DNA of 64,000 nucleotides from Darksidea phi (taxonomy: Eukaryota; Ascomycota; Dothideomycetes; Pleosporales; Lentitheciaceae), in NCBI GenBank assembly GCA_030770425.1, contig JASJFT010000094.1, positions 62,001-126,000 on the forward strand, in the 5' to 3' direction. Below the pieces are notes generated by a model. The model did no database searches. It was not told where the DNA came from and saw only the letters and a program-made list of their open reading frames with translations. The position numbers and the translations under genes were made by a program. The first letter of the stretch is position 1; the number at the start of each line of letters is the position of its first letter. Positions 34,914-45,416 of this stretch are shown here, in pieces.

Positions 34914-36557
34914 CTAGATTAACATCCACATAACTACAGCACCCACTACCACAAACACCAACAATCCCCCAATAACAGCAGTGCCATATCCCAAGATCCT
35001 CAGACCTAGTCCCACATCTTTTACCATACCAACTAAGAAGCTCGACAGCAGCAATCCCCAAGCAGCAAAACTCCAACCCCAAACATTATACCGGATAAAT
35101 GGATAGATCCAAATACGGAACCCGGAATTGCTCTTCCACTTTACCAGCTGCTCGGCCAGTCGTGCGTACACTCTCAGCAGAATGACGATGATGAGCACAA
35201 TTGTGCCCAGGAGAACGATTACGCCGCAGAAGTCGTATAGTAGGAAGTGCAGGTCTGCAAGGCGGGACTGCATGCTGAGGAGACTGGAGGCGAGGGAAAG
35301 CGGCAGGAAAACACTGGCTAGAAAACCGAGAAGCCAGACGCTTAGTGACTCCTTGAAATTTCGCAGCAGCTCGAATAGGTTGAGATGACTGTCTAGTCGG
35401 GTAGAAAGTCGGGTTGAGCTTTTGGTCAGGTCTGCGCAGGTTGCGCGCATTTCGGTGGCGAGATATATGAACTCCCGCTGGGCTGCAAAGCTGATATGGA
35501 GAAGCTCGAGCAATGGCTCCGTGGCGGAGGCGAGGTCCGAAATGCAGTCCTGGAGTTGCTCGTAGAAGTGGGCGTCTCTTATAATCTCTTGAAGTGAAGA
35601 GTTCGTTATCACAGTGCGGCGTGGATCCGTGACCCTTTCTCGGAACAGAGCGTAGAAGTGCTGAGTAGTATCAACAAAGTCGGATAGTTGGTCAAGGCTA
35701 CACTGGCAGAAGACCAGAAGCACCAGTTGTATCAATGTGTCTTGAGAGGTAGTCCCTTTTGCCATGCATCTGAGGGATTTTGCTGTAAGCGTCCTTAGAG
35801 ATGTGCAGAATTGCGAGAGCTGTGAACAGATATCTATCTGGGAGGGGCGAGGCGGGATGTCTGCCTCTCTCGGAAGGTCGTAGAAGAAGTCGTCGAGTTT
35901 AACCAGCTCAGATATGCTTAAGATGAAGACTAGGAATGGTTAGCAGATGCCATTTTCAGCTTTGCGATACTTACTTGAGACACAACCATTAGCATCTTTA
36001 AATATTCGGACTGATTTAGTGAATCTCATCAAACTGGCTGAAAAGAAAAGCGAAGATCTCAGGGAAGCTTGACTGGAGAGTCGATGCGGAGTCATGCCAT
36101 ATGATCTCGAAAGCCATGCCAGCGAACCGGTCTGAGAGTTCCATTGAAATCTAAGCCTGGCAAACGAAGGAGAGCCCAAGTGAGTACGGTAATCCTCGGC
36201 CGAAGAATCAGGCAATTCTTCTGGAACATATTTCCCGAAGTCTTTCATATGATTGATATTCTCACCAATGTAGAATCTGAAGCTTCCAGGCTTCTGAGCG
36301 GGCAGCTTTTGAGGTTCTTCTCTTGGCGACTCTCCCAGTCTTGTCGACCCGCTGATGTCGACTAACACGCTGGAGTCTGTTTCTTCAGCCCAAGATACAT
36401 CGAATATTTGTAGGAAGTAGTTCTCATGCTCCCATGTGATCTTCTCCCACCCGTCTTGGCTGGAAGTATCGCGGATTTTGCCTGCGAACTGGAGGACAGC
36501 ATGAGCGCTGGCTGTGACACTAAGAATGCTGGCTGTGACACTAAGAGGGTCCATGTG
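34914..36557 (-). CDS. CorA-like membrane protein with STAND-type N-terminal motif
   Basis: Exon 1 is 35975-36557 and exon 2 34914-35929. The 45-nt intron (35930-35974, GTAAGT, GCTAACC branch, CCTAG) joins them in frame, giving 532 aa. An upstream Met at 36632 is possible, but MDPLSVTASI at 36557 is the usual start of fungal NACHT/Helo-like N-terminal domains. The C-terminal third has a CorA-like layout: a long amphipathic helix (RLSTRLDSHLNLFELLRN), then FLPLSLASSLLSMQSRL and several membrane helices. The GMN selectivity motif of true Mg2+ channels is absent (SMQ instead), so ion transport is uncertain. A 21-nt direct duplication near the start duplicates the residues LSVTAS. Confidence 0.75.
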
Positions 36558-36632
36558 AGGTAGAGGGGCGTTGTAGAAGATATATGGAGACACGATAAAG
36601 TGAAGCAAAGAGAACATGAAATAATGGAGCAC

Positions 36633-37302
36633 AACCGACTAGGCTGAAGGTTGATTGATTGATTCCTACTCAGTTTCAGCCGCGATTTCGCAGACAGCCC
36701 GGCGCGGAGTTCACGCACGTGATGCTTATATCCGGCGCTAGTCTATGTGAAGAAAGTGGGGAGCGACGATATTAGGCTTACCTTATCAAGGTTATCTTAC
36801 GCGGGGAGTTGCGCAGGTCATATACGAAGAGCAGATAGAGTTGTAATAAGTAATTGTCAAGATGTGTCTAGCGGTCATTAATGTCATATGGTTCTACTCC
36901 CCAGCAAGCTTGATGCTCCTTCCTTTGCAGTGAGCATGGTGAGATAGTTAGGCCTTCCCAACCTCGTGGCACTCATAACATATAAAACATTTTCAATTCT
37001 GAAGGCCGTAATATGTAAGACATTAGTGATGATAAAGTTTGTTGAAACATTGGAAGGAGACGCGTTGACGTCTGGCGTGAATCGTATTATCAATATCAGT
37101 GACCGCATCCTGGACCCCACGTATACGCTTCACATTTTGGCCACATGCCTGGCTATATAGGTGGCTTCTATGGCCTTTCTTCTTTCTCGACAGACCCTAA
37201 AGGCGCACGACAACTTCTCAGCACACAACTACCATAATAACAACTACTATACGCGGTGTAGACAAGACTACCTACAAGCCAAAACATTTTGCAAAACACG
37301 AC
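36633..37302. promoter_or_regulatory. Divergent intergenic region, with TATA element for the 37303 gene
   Basis: About 670 bp separate the divergent CorA-like and 37303 genes. CTATATAG at 37153-37160 lies 143 bp before the ATG at 37303, and the leader is rich in ACAACAAC-like sequence (37205-37250), common in fungal 5' UTRs. No coding sequence is supported here. Confidence 0.45.
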
Positions 37303-37710
37303 ATGACCTCAACAACCATACCACGAGGTGAAGCTGTCCTTCAGATCCTAGAAAAGCTCGATCAGCTCTTCGAACAGATCATCAACCTCTTCGTGAAAGC
37401 TATACAACAACACCGCCAAGCAGAAACATCGGAATTTACTACGGAGCGCGAGTCTGCCGGAATGACGTTGAAATCAACTCTGGAAATGCTTGAGAAGGGG
37501 ATTGGCGAATTTCGCGATGCCAGCCAGGCAGTCAGTGTGACTGATATCACCGAGCTGTGTATGGTCTCAGGGTCCACACCCGAGAAGGCGTTGCTGGAAG
37601 CTAGAGAGGAAATCGATGGATGGAAAGAGACGATGAAGAAGCTAGAGGAGGAGGTTGGAGAGTATCCGGCGGATGTAGTGTACGGATTTTCTCGAGGAAT
37701 AGGCGGATAA
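37303..37710 (+). CDS. Small helical cytosolic protein, unknown
   Basis: An uninterrupted 135-codon frame with a credible TATA/leader context. The protein is almost entirely helix-forming (ILEKLDQLFEQIINLF, then charged heptad-like segments such as GWKETMKKLEEEVGEY), with no signal peptide or membrane segment. I do not recognise a family. It may be a coiled-coil partner protein. It is transcribed away from the CorA-like gene. Confidence 0.6.
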   Translation: MTSTTIPRGEAVLQILEKLDQLFEQIINLFVKAIQQHRQAETSEFTTERESAGMTLKSTLEMLEKGIGEFRDASQAVSVTDITELCMVSGSTPEKALLEAREEIDGWKETMKKLEEEVGEYPADVVYGFSRGIGG

Positions 37711-38129
37711 CTCCATATACAAATTCAGATATGTGTGACAACATTTGAGAAACCCTGGGCCATGGTCACTTGACTAGAGAACTAGTCAGAGGGTGGATTG
37801 GATGCGTGATCTATCTGGATCTTTCAAGTGGTGGGTCTGATCGGGGGCTTCAGAGGGTTAGAAGTGGCTATCAAGTGATATGAGGGGGGCGGAAGCTTTG
37901 AAACTCTTGCGTGTACAATTCGTTCAGCATATTCAATTTCACTGTTGCATTTGCAACGAGTGCGTCCTCAGGGTCACGGCAAGTAGTATCGGCAAAGATA
38001 GTTAATTCAGTACCGGTCCTATGTACTCAATTATGTAACCTTAAGTTTCCCGTGCCCCACGTCATTTAGTTCTCAATCTGGCTACCTTGTTGCCTCAATC
38101 CAGGCGACTCCTCATCCCATACACAGCAT
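37711..38129. other. Intergenic between convergent genes
   Basis: 419 bp between the stop of the 37303 gene and the stop of the 38130 gene. I see only 3'-UTR-like sequence and no repeat. Confidence 0.4.
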
Positions 38130-38846
38130 TCAGCCTCCTCCACGACGGCTCCCATGACGACGATACGGATTTCTCTTTCGCTCACCCAACTCACCGAATT
38201 GTCGCCCCACCCCTGGCTGACTAGACCCTGCTCGGAGGCATGCCCCAGCCTGTTGGAGCCGTGCTGCAGCTTCACGAGCGGCCTGCATGGGTTCGTACCG
38301 CCGATATTGTGAATCAGGACTGGACTCCTGCGAACAATAGTTATACGGCTCGTTTCTGTCGGCTTGTTGCTGTTCTTGCTGGCGTGACTCGTATTCCTGC
38401 CCACTGCGACGAAATTGCTCCGCCCGTTCATGTCGGTATGAACCGGGTTGTCGCGCTTGCCGATATGAGTCTCGTTGCTGCGACCCTCGCTGATATGGTC
38501 GACGCTCTCGTGGTGGTATGGCGCCATATGAAGAAGGGTCAGGACCTTGCTGTCCGCCTGTCTGTGGCACAGTACCTCCCATTCCAGGTATACCATTCAC
38601 GCCAGGTACTCCTTGCATGCCAGACATATTGCCTGAACCTGGGATATCCCTCATCTGCTGCTCGACCTGTCCCATGGCCGCTCGGTAGAGATCGATTCCT
38701 TCCCGATATTGCTGCAGGCCTTGTTGGAACTGTCTTATGCTATGTTGTAACTGAGGTGAGTTCGCAGGCATACTCCCCTGGATCTGTGGCATGGCCTCAC
38801 GGAGTGCATTCATGCCACTCTGGAGCCCTTGTAGGCCTTGATCCAT
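38130..38846 (-). CDS. Gln/Arg/Gly-rich low-complexity protein, unknown
   Basis: I place the start at the ATG at 38846 (MDQGLQGLQSGMNALREAM), giving 238 aa. The open frame extends to 39026 but the extra residues look like 5' UTR. An N-terminal amphipathic helical region with Gln-rich spacing (about 1-75) is followed by a Gly/Pro-rich segment (GVPGVNGIPGMGG) and a long Arg/Gln/Ser/Tyr-rich tail, ending in KRNPYRRHGSRRGGG. The tail resembles disordered RNA-binding or condensate-type sequence. No domain recognised. Antisense frames here are longer than chance but lack sensible composition. Confidence 0.55.
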   Translation of the reverse strand: MDQGLQGLQSGMNALREAMPQIQGSMPANSPQLQHSIRQFQQGLQQYREGIDLYRAAMGQVEQQMRDIPGSGNMSGMQGVPGVNGIPGMGGTVPQTGGQQGPDPSSYGAIPPRERRPYQRGSQQRDSYRQARQPGSYRHERAEQFRRSGQEYESRQQEQQQADRNEPYNYCSQESSPDSQYRRYEPMQAAREAAARLQQAGACLRAGSSQPGVGRQFGELGERKRNPYRRHGSRRGGG

Positions 38847-39580
38847 CGTGGCGATAGGGTAGGGTTTACCCGAGTTTGCGGTGGTTTGGGCGTTTAAGAA
38901 GCGCTGATGTTGGGTTCGTTGGCAATCTGTTGATCTAGAGAAAACTTTGAGTCTGCTTTGAAATTTATTAGGGCGGGTTAAAGTGAAGGTGAAAGGAGAC
39001 AGCTTGGTGCATGCACAATCTTTCACCCAAACAAGTCAACTAGTGCAAACACTTTGGAATCCGCAGGAGAGTGCTTGTGAGCATTTCGTCAGAGAAGCCG
39101 TTGTCTAATCGCGCCGTAGACAGATTCTTCTATGAAAGAAATGGCGCCTGCGGCACAAGACACTTCCGAGCCAACTGCATATTTTAGCCGGGTAGGAATT
39201 ACACTCTTACTCAATAATTATTGTTCATGCACTGTTTTTCCCTCTCTCTTTGATTCACTCATCATCGGCTCACCCATGCCCGCAAGGCTAATTCGCCGCT
39301 CACTCTTTCACCAACTTCGTTGGCATGAGAGCTTCGCAAAACCCCACCCAAAAGTAGAATTATGCAAGTTATAGCTCGCCTATATCACGTTATAGTGGTG
39401 TTAAGCTGTGCAGCAAATCATATCCAAAACCGATAAAACCGGATAGATAATAAAGAAAGATTGTTGAAGCTTCTAATATCTGACTCGCAGCGGATTCAGA
39501 AGTCACTCATGAAATCAACCCTCATCCGTATCACCCCCAGCCATCCTTCCACAAAAAAGCCGATATTGCCCGACCGGGCC
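38847..39580. other. Intergenic
   Basis: 734 bp containing the promoter of the 38130 gene and the 3' side of the 39581 gene (both on the - strand). I see no gene, repeat or RNA. Confidence 0.4.
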
Positions 39581-39943
39581 CTATCCTTCAGCCGCAGGGT
39601 CAGCCCCACTCTCAATCACCGAAACCGCCCTACCCTCTCCATGCCCAGGATTGCTCCCCGGATAGTCCACCCGCGCGTTAACGCTTGTCCTCGGATGTGG
39701 CAAACCGTGGCCAGCCCTGACACCAACATTGACGTCGACACTGAAAGCTCGGGCAGCTTGCGCAGCTTGAGCGGCTAGCTGCGCGGCCTGCTCTGCCGCC
39801 CGCGCTTTATCATCCGCCCAATTTGCCGCTTCGCTTCTAAGCATTTTGGCCATTTCCTCGAGCTTGTTGCCAGTTTCCTGGAGATTCTGCGCGTGCCCGG
39901 CCAGTTCTGTGGCAAGATTGAGGAGATTCGCGGGGTCGGACAT
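39581..39943 (-). CDS. Small Ala-rich coiled-coil protein, unknown
   Basis: A 120-codon frame. Residues 1-66 form one long amphipathic helix, Ala/Gln-rich in its second half (AAEQAAQLAAQAAQAARAF), similar in style to late-embryogenesis-type or apolipoprotein-like helices. The C-terminal half is Gly/Pro-rich and probably disordered. No targeting signal. It is the third consecutive small helical protein in this stretch (with 37303 and 38130). Confidence 0.55.
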   Translation of the reverse strand: MSDPANLLNLATELAGHAQNLQETGNKLEEMAKMLRSEAANWADDKARAAEQAAQLAAQAAQAARAFSVDVNVGVRAGHGLPHPRTSVNARVDYPGSNPGHGEGRAVSVIESGADPAAEG

Positions 39944-40381
39944 GTTAGGGGATGATCGGTGGTTTGAAAATGTTTTTGTTGTAAAGTCGCGACGACGGTG
40001 ACGGAGCTAGGATATGTTCAAAAATGCGCTAGAGTTTAGGGGATATGAAGTTTGAAAAGCTTCAGCGTACATTGACGGTAAATGCTGGATTAAGGCTTAG
40101 AATGTCAGGTTAATGAAGAACATCTATGCCAGGCTGGGGACGTGTTGCCATTTTCTGACGTGAAGAGCGTGTGAAGCGCGTCTGTGATCGCGCCCTTCGT
40201 TTTTGTTGCTGCAGTTTCTCCCCTGTGAATGTGTGTTGCTTGAACAACTAGTTATTCACTTCCAGTCGCACACGCTGACATCGAAAGCGGAATCATTCAA
40301 TATCATGAAGAAACTATAGAGGCTAATGAGAGCTTGCAGGAACAAATCGTAAGAATTTTTCCTGTCTCAAGCAAAGCAAGC
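39944..40381. other. Intergenic
   Basis: 438 bp upstream of the 39581 gene and downstream of the dioxygenase pseudogene. Nothing recognised. Confidence 0.35.
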
Positions 40382-41585
40382 TCATGCGCACGAATCATCC
40401 TTCATCTTTTGCACTTCAGCAACAATCTTCTCCTTCGTCCAGCCTTGTTCTAGCCCTCTGGTCAAAAGACCCTGTTCGCTTTGAGGAGCCATGCCAGCTG
40501 TCTCTGGGACGCGCCTGTCCAGATTCGTTGTTGGAAATGGGTAGCCTTCAGCGACGTGTCCGACGAAAGCCTTGACTTCATCACTCAAACCACTCTTCTT
40601 GTACATAGCCGCTAAACCATCTCATGTCCTCTCTATGAGAGGTCGAGTTTCAATCATCTCCATTGGTTTACCAAACGCAGAGGATATCTGCAACAGGTTC
40701 GCTGATCGCATGATTGAAGAAAAGACCATCCCTCTGTCGTAGTGGAATAGCAACGTACTTCTCAAGGAAGTACTTCTGGAATTCCGGAATGCGATAGGCC
40801 ATGTAGCCCTCCTCGAACATCTGGCTGAAGGGGAGTAACCGTGTGGGTCCGCTCTCGACAGGCATATCCGAATGCGCAACGGCACCTTGTAATGTTAAGA
40901 ACGGCGAAGCAACTTGCAAGGCTTTCGGATACCTTGCGCATGAGTCGTTGTCCTGGAAGCTGATGTGGTAGTCCCGGTACGAGATCTGGGCTGCTGCGCC
41001 GGGCTTAATGATGTTGACTTGAGCGGTGAGACGATGATGAGGCCCTAGCCACGCCGACGATATACATGGAAGCCACGGATTGGAATAGTACTCGAGAAAT
41101 GACTCTGGGTCTTGAGAGCAATGTTTCGAGAACGAGTTCCAGATCCTATCGTTGGCGCCTGATCCTGCGAAATGGTCGCCTCGCTTACTCGCGAGCTTCT
41201 TCTCTTCTGCAATGATATTGGCGTAGACATTGTTTACTTTTTCTAAAAGAATTGTGTCTTTGTAGAGTCCTTTTGCAATAAAGACACCTGGGCCGGAAAG
41301 AAGGATGTGGTACCATTCATCCTAGAGCGCGGAGCATTGTTTTGATGTGAGATAGGAAAAGTCCGGTAGATTATAGAGGGGCACATTTGATTTGTTGGAG
41401 CTTGCAAGGGGATAATGCATAGACTTGGATTGCGTCGTGAGTGTCCTGAATTCTTCGAGAGACGGCGGATTGTTGACAGAGAACAGGCGAGGTTTGATGT
41501 GCGTTTGACGAATAGGCTCGACGTGTCCGTTTATCAGCGAGGTATCGTCTATCGAGCTGTCCATTCTCAGAAGTGATGTTGTCAT
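40382..41585 (-). pseudogene. Broken phytanoyl-CoA dioxygenase (PhyH) family gene
   Basis: Reading the - strand from the ATG at 41585, the sequence follows the PhyH family closely: GPGVFIAKG, AGSGANDRIWNSFSKH, GAVAHSDMPVESGPTRLLPFSQ, then ANLLQISSAFGKPMEM and AEGYPFPTTNLDRRVPETAGM at the end. It is disabled by a TAG at 41322-41324 (between CSAL and DEWYHILL, where Gln is expected, a CAG-to-TAG change), by a frameshift with a deletion of about 40 nt after GLFFNHA that removes the distal iron-binding His region, and by a TGA at 40622-40624. The first iron-ligand position reads YRD instead of the expected HRD. Active relatives are Fe(II)/2-oxoglutarate enzymes of about 400 aa. Confidence 0.82.
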
Positions 41586-42461
41586 GATATTCTGGGAAAT
41601 GCGATAGAGTTCCGATACGTAGTCGAGGAGCTTTAGGCATGTGTCAAGTTGAGGTAAGCCGAAATGGGTAAATTTGCCCGCGCCATCGCTAATGTCGAAG
41701 CGGTAATCTTTGCCGAATGGAAGGAATTACGCAGAGCCTCCCTGCGGACCCGTAAACAGTAACTTGCTCCGATAGTGCGATAACCGACTGGCTATATCGA
41801 GATGCGGAGCGCCGGTGAGCGGTCTTACGTGTAAAAACCGATGAAGAACCGTAGGCCGTCCTTCCCATCGATGCGGCAGTGGCCGGCTAGAATTAAGTCC
41901 CAAACTCCCAAGCATTGTGTCGTTAGAACCCATCCATTATCGCCTCTTGTAATATACTCGGGCGTTGCACAAGTCGAGAATTCTTCAAGCCTTTGAGAGA
42001 ATCAGCACAACACGTCTGTGTCCCCATATCTTTTTGCGATGTGTTCTTCCACATTGCAAGTACCGTCTCTGTCGAGAGCACGCCACTGAAAGAAGGTGGA
42101 GGATTCGCGATTGACCATAGTCGGTCCTAGTGTTCTGTAGCGAGGGGACGGGGCTAAGGAAGAATGACGTCTCTAAGCGTTTCAGCCTTAGACGTGAGAC
42201 TTACTCCCACTAGCCAACGCTAAGGAATCCATTTCTGGCCCTGGCCATGTTCCAGATCGGGGAATTAATAATTTTGGACCTCCCCTCGCTCAAAGCTTTA
42301 GTACAAATTAAGCTAGTCATACACGGGAAGTGTGGGAAGTGGTAACATACTGTTGATTGTGGATTTTCACACACATTATTCGCACTGTCAATACTGCATC
42401 TCGCAAATATATATTCTCATGGATCCAGTATGTAGCACTGTAGTTCTGTACATGTCTTTCC
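41586..42461. other. Intergenic upstream of the dioxygenase pseudogene
   Basis: A 68-codon open frame at 41727-41933 (-) and an open stretch just upstream of the pseudogene start are visible, but neither shows family features. I see no intact gene, repeat or RNA in these 876 bp. Confidence 0.35.
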
Positions 42462-43346
42462 TTAACGCTCAGTATGTAACTTGATCAAAGGGTTGATCCC
42501 TTTCTTGTCCTCTCCAACAATGGAATCACCAGGCAACTCAGCGGGTGGTACGTATATGCTGTTTCTTCCTATCTCTGCCGCTGCATCATGGCCCCAGAGC
42601 TCCGTTCGCACCACCTTCTCCGGATGCCTGACTCTTGCACTTGTACCCGCAGCTTCTAGGCGCGAGTGCTCGATTGATAACTCATACGACGGTGGAGATG
42701 GCAGTGGCTTCATACCGCGATGGCGACTGCGACGTAGACAGAACACTACGATGCCGAAAACGATTGCGACTACCGCGACTCCAGCCACTATGCCTCCAAC
42801 GATGATGCCTGTATAACCAGTCTTCGACTCGGCGGAAGGGCTCGGACTTGCTGGGAGGGAAGTAGGTGATGCGGACGCGACAGATGACGAGGGCGGAGCG
42901 GGCGTTGGCGTTGGCGTTAACGTTGGTGTTGGGAGGATGATCGACGACGAGCTTGGTGCTTGGCAGTTATCAATGCTATAGTACGCCCATGAGGAATTAT
43001 AGCATGTTGCAAACTCGGCGACAATCTTCAGCGACGATGAGCAAGTCAATGCGCCCTCGTCCGGCCCATACAGCGTGACTGTAAAATGGTTAGCTGACCA
43101 GCAGCCCTCACGTCAAGGTCATTACGAACCAGCACATCCCGGGTCTAGCCTCGCAATCTGGAATGATTTCAAGTTGCCGATAATCTCGAGCGGCGTGCAC
43201 ACACCGTCCGGGTACCCATTAACAGCGTCCAAATTATTGAAAGACTTCTTGCAAGTCGCATCCGTGTACGTAGTGATGGCCGAACTAGTAACAACTGAAA
43301 GAAGCGAAATGAACGTAAGTGCAACGTAAAGTGCGGATGGCAGCAT
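42462..43346 (-). CDS. Putative cell-surface protein: secreted Cys domain, Ser/Thr/Pro stalk, one membrane helix
   Basis: Exon 1 is 43130-43346 and exon 2 42462-43078, joined through a 51-nt intron (43079-43129) with the rare donor GTTCGT, a GCTAACC branch site and TTTACAG. The product is 277 aa. It starts with a signal peptide (MLPSALYVALTFISLLSVVTS), then an ectodomain with about six cysteines, a Ser/Thr/Pro stalk (TPTLTPTPTPAPPSSS), one membrane helix (IIVGGIVAGVAVVAIVFGIVVF) and a basic stop-transfer (CLRRSRHR). The tail is cytoplasmic. The layout resembles fungal wall-stress sensors or WSC/Mid2-like proteins, but no WSC domain is clear. Confidence 0.78.
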
Positions 43347-44409
43347 CGCGAGTAAAAGAGTGGACGCTGGATGGCCTCAGCAGGCTTCCTGAGAAAGGAA
43401 GGAGATGAAGAGACAGACGATGCTGCGAAAGGCGGGTGTTGGAAGGAACGGGGTTGACGAGCCATTTGTAAGAAGTCCGGATGATTAGCATGATCATGGT
43501 CTCCTAGACGGTCGTAGTATGGCGTGTGAGATTGTGACGCGGAACTGGAGCTGAGTCCGAGTTCTCGGCTATCCGCTTCATGCAGCCACTAGGTCTGCAC
43601 TCTCTGATCATATTCGTTGACGCAAAGGCTTAGAGAGATGATGTAGCTGAAATGTCGAAATGAATAGCGACGCCACATTTCTTGGATTTGGGCCTCGCCC
43701 TGTTGTTCGATCCTAACAACTGAGAATATCGATAGCGCCCATCTACTCTCGCTGCCGAGTGCTGGAACTCCTGCTGTTCGATCAGCTCCCACGGACGCCC
43801 CTCCCCAAAGGCCGCTCGACCCCAGTCGGATCCCTACCGCACGCATTGTAAAGACTCAATTGATCCTGTGTCCGCCGAGCTGGAATTGTGGATGCCCACA
43901 AAGGGGGAATGGGGTGCAGTCGGAGAAATGCTGACGGTTTCGGGTCGCTTACGAAGCCGGCGTCACTTTAAAATTGACCAATCAGCAAACGCGATTGCCC
44001 ACCTAGTGACGTGAACCACGGACTACAAGATGGCAAGAGTGCACCATCGGAGTCCGTTGGAAATTTGCATTTGGGTTCCAGATTAGCTTGATAAGACGAC
44101 GGTGACCGTTTTATAGGCCTTTAAATGAGCACAACCGCACCGGGAACGAGAAGGTCCAGAAAGCCACGAAGCTCGATTCGATATCTAGAGGTGAGCAACA
44201 CATGTAGGTGAATAGGAGTTCATACTCTGATACAATGATGGAACTACACGGCAGACCAATGATGCATGAAAACTCTCTCGAGTCTGATGCACCCGCCTGC
44301 CATTATCATCCCCCCCCTCCCTTAAGAAGACAACTCACGATCTCAGAAGTCTGCGCCAGCTGATTCCCTAAATCTGCCACCGCCATCTCGATATCTTCCA
44401 GGCTCATAT
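43347..44409. other. Intergenic
   Basis: About 1.06 kb between two - strand genes. It contains a C-run (CCCCCCCTCCC at 44311-44321). A second reading frame just downstream of the 44410 gene (LVDMSLEDIEMAVADL) is open and helix-like, but no splice path reaches it from the upstream exon. No other feature seen. Confidence 0.35.
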
Positions 44410-44817
44410 CTACCAACGATCCTTGCACGGCTCCATGTGCTTGTTGCAGCAGTTGTTCCTGCACCACTCCTGCCTCAGGATCTTCTGGATATCAGCGTCG
44501 GAGAGTCTCGGCGGACAGGGGCCCTCAGTGTGACCACTCCACAGTCCGATTAGCGCAGAACCGTACCAGCTAGGAGGATGTACTTACGCCGTCATAGACA
44601 TGATCCTGCACTTCAAGCGGCCATCGGGGTACTCGCCGATGATATGAGGCTGCCTCTCCCAGGGCCAGAGGGAATCGCGCTCGGCGATGCGCATAGCGGC
44701 GGCGACGGTGTTGGGTGTCTCTGGAACTTCGGCTTTGGCGTCGGTCTCGCTGAGGGGAAGGGCGACCGCAAAGCTGAGCGCAGGGAGTAGCGCGATGAGA
44801 GTGGCAGTGAACTTCAT
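44410..44817 (-). CDS. Small secreted Cys-containing protein, effector-like candidate
   Basis: Exon 1 (44588-44817) encodes a clear signal peptide, MKFTATLIALLPALSFAVA, and a charged mature region to KCRIMSMTA. An 81-nt intron (44507-44587, GTAAGT...GCCGAG) joins it in frame to exon 2 (44410-44506), reading LSDADIQKILRQEWC, then RNNCCNKHMEPCKDRW and a stop. The product is 108 aa with five cysteines after the signal peptide. Size, secretion and clustered cysteines fit candidate effectors of plant-associated fungi; no toxin family is recognised. The acceptor is inferred. Others that keep this frame exist, so the middle of the protein is uncertain. Confidence 0.55.
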
Positions 44818-45416
44818 GCTGATGAAATGTGCGCTTTAGGCTGGCGTTGAGTGGGTGTAAGAGCGCGTGGAAATCGATGCGAATGGGACGCACTTTGGAA
44901 CGGCAATGAGTCTTGCACACTCATTATCTTTGAGTTTGGGGGGAATGACGATCCGTGGTTTATTACTTCTGATTCAAGAATGGTACCGGTATCCATTAAT
45001 TTGGGCTGACGAATATGGGACCGTATTTCTGCGCAACGCTACGGCTGTTCAATTAACATGCTTGCATGCAATCCACCAGATGAAGAGAGATATAGCAAGG
45101 CGCCGCCTCTAGAAATCTAGAAGTTAAGGAACCCGGTTGTGCTTGCTGACCGTAAGACAACGAGGAGAAGACACTAGGATACCCGTGGAACACCGTCACC
45201 AACGTGGCTGCATTGGACCTTTAACCAACTTTCCGCCGCTTGCTCTTCACCCAACAATCCAAAAATATTTCGTTCGTCTCTTTCAGGTGCGACCCATAGG
45301 TTCCACTTCCAGGGTTCACCAGAATGCTGAAGAAATGCGTGCAGGCTTCACAATACCTATCTAGTTGAAGTACAAAAAGGTATTCATTCCTCCTAAAACA
45401 ACTCCACTACATATGC
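44818..45416. other. Intergenic
   Basis: 599 bp upstream of the small secreted protein gene. Only short, compositionally implausible frames are present. No TATA element is evident. Confidence 0.35.

Noticed and set aside
38240..38857. 205-codon + strand frame opposite the Gln/Arg-rich gene
   Set aside because: Neither strand has homologous domains, but the - strand product has a coherent helix plus disordered tail, while this one has erratic composition. It is kept as a shadow.
44570..44920. 116-codon frame overlapping the small secreted protein
   Set aside because: The overlapping frame at 44584-44817 has a textbook signal peptide and a good donor site, whereas this one is His/Arg-rich noise.
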